Below are positions 63,375 to 64,000 of a stretch of 64,000 nucleotides of DNA, piece by piece. The position numbers and the translations under genes were made by a program. Positions within the stretch are counted from its first letter, which is position 1, and every line of letters begins with the position of its first letter. This DNA comes from Naegleria lovaniensis (taxonomy: Eukaryota > Heterolobosea > Eutetramitea > Acrasida > Naegleriidae). Where the stretch lies: the NCBI RefSeq assembly GCF_003324165.1, contig NW_025407829.1, positions 434,001 through 498,000 of the forward strand, given 5' to 3'. Below the pieces are notes generated by a model. It had not been told where the DNA came from. It did no database searches and saw nothing but the letters and a program-made list of their open reading frames with translations.

Positions 63375-64000
63375 ATGGCAGAGAGAGTCCTAACAAAGAA
63401 TTTTATTTTGGGTAAAACTCGTCTTGATAACGTTGCGAACGTCAAGAATTTAAATTTTTGGGGTCAGGAATTGCAAGATGTTTCCGTGATTGAGGAAATG
63501 CCCAACGTCGAGGTTGTTTCGTTGAGCGTCAACAACATCAACACCTTGAAACCTTTTGAGCACTGTTCGTATTTTTGATTTAATGAAAAATTAATTTATC
63601 TGGTCATCAGGCTACAAATTAAGAGAACTGTATTTGAGGAAGAACAAAATTGCACATTTATCAGAAATTCATTTTCTGAAAGACTTGAAAGCTTTGAGAG
63701 TACTTTGGTTGGCGGGTAATCCATGTGCTGATTGTGAAAATTATCGTCTTAAGGTTATTGCTTATTTAGACGGATTGACAAAGCTTGATGATGATGGTAA
63801 GTCCTACTTTTGAGTAGTAACACTTTTTCAACTTTGTTGTCAATTAGACATTTCTCCTGAGGAACGCGAATTGTCAAAGCAATTCCAAGGCATGGACTTT
63901 GCCACGGACGCGCCTAGAAGATCTCCCTCACCTAAAGTTAAATCAAAATCGCCTCCAAAGATTGCCAAAAACGAGGAAGAAGAGCAAGCCATGGTTACCA
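63375..64000 (+). CDS. CFAP410: CFAP410 (C21orf2)-type leucine-rich repeat protein, 3' end outside window
   Basis: Exons 63375-63564, 63611-63796 and 63848 to the window end. The protein matches CFAP410 closely: KNLNFWGQELQDVSVIEEMP, NVEVVSLSVNNINTLKPFEH, then LRELYLRKNKIAHLSEIHFL, KALRVLWLAGNPCADCENYR, LKVIAYLDGLTKLDDDDISP. Human CFAP410 works at the ciliary base with NEK1 in cilium formation and DNA repair, and its gene underlies retinal dystrophy. In Naegleria it should serve when amoebae build flagella. The first intron is 46 bases with a GTTCGT donor (split Cys codon); the second 51 bases. After the LRRs comes a Ser/Pro/Lys stretch (RRSPSPKVKSKSPPK) that continues past the window. Confidence 0.92.

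Noticed and set aside
1-64000. Virus-like elements, LTR elements, CRISPR arrays, tRNA or rRNA genes
   Set aside because: No reverse transcriptase, integrase, capsid-like frame, long terminal repeat pair, spacer array or RNA-gene pattern was seen.

Overview
The window is nuclear DNA of a free-living amoeboflagellate of the Heterolobosea, most likely a Naegleria species. The grounds are: AT-rich, closely packed genes on both strands; many short spliceosomal introns (mostly 43-110 bases, GTAAGT/GTATGT...TAG/CAG); A-rich runs directly before start codons; an actin with a [15 protein letters not shown] segment; and a eukaryotic gene set including proteasome, V-ATPase, ESCO, Pumilio and the cilium protein CFAP410. 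I place it by memory of such genes; no database was searched. No tRNA, rRNA, CRISPR array or virus-like element was seen.

Layout. 1-9,000: a cut-off protein kinase, signal peptide peptidase, a serine carboxypeptidase with 7 exons, two F-box-like proteins (ZZ-finger and SPRY types) and a small membrane protein. 9,000-18,000: a divergent actin, a six-exon RCC1-type propeller, a selenium-binding-protein homologue, a small cysteine-knot-like secreted protein, proteasome beta-1 and a BPI/LBP-like lipid-binding protein. 18,000-31,700: a Na,K-ATPase-like pump with altered ion-site residues, a surface beta-propeller protein, a ubiquitin-protease homologue without catalytic residues, a 1,238-residue membrane protein, kynurenine 3-monooxygenase and an ESCO-type acetyltransferase. 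32,000-39,000: an F-box/LRR protein, an FAD monooxygenase broken by a small transposon, and a seven-helix membrane protein. 39,000-53,000 is the most unusual part: a NYN-LOTUS RNA-regulator gene whose first codons are cut off by a nested Tc1/mariner-type transposon that supplies a substitute ATG; a vWA protein; two further TA-flanked non-autonomous elements; and a 15-exon glycine-repeat gene with five consecutive microexons of 9-18 bases. 53,000-64,000: a propeller protein, a Pumilio protein, a secreted polycationic protein, V-ATPase subunit D, a membrane-anchored TIM-barrel protein with a C-terminal propeller-like half, and CFAP410 (cut off by the window end).

Genes are not in operons; neighbours seem functionally independent. 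Most start codons were chosen as the first ATG in frame, often preceded by a run of A. Splice sites were accepted only where they join conserved protein sequence and where total exon length is divisible by three. Seven or eight genes show a single-base frame break, most of them repairable by one more base in a short homopolymer; this looks like uncorrected consensus error, though true mutation cannot be excluded from sequence alone.

Mobile elements. Four TA-flanked insertions lie in 34,600-48,900: a 413-bp element inside the FAD monooxygenase, the nested 2.7-kb element inside the NYN-LOTUS gene, a 397-bp MITE between genes, and an 889-bp element inside intron 1 of the glycine-repeat gene.
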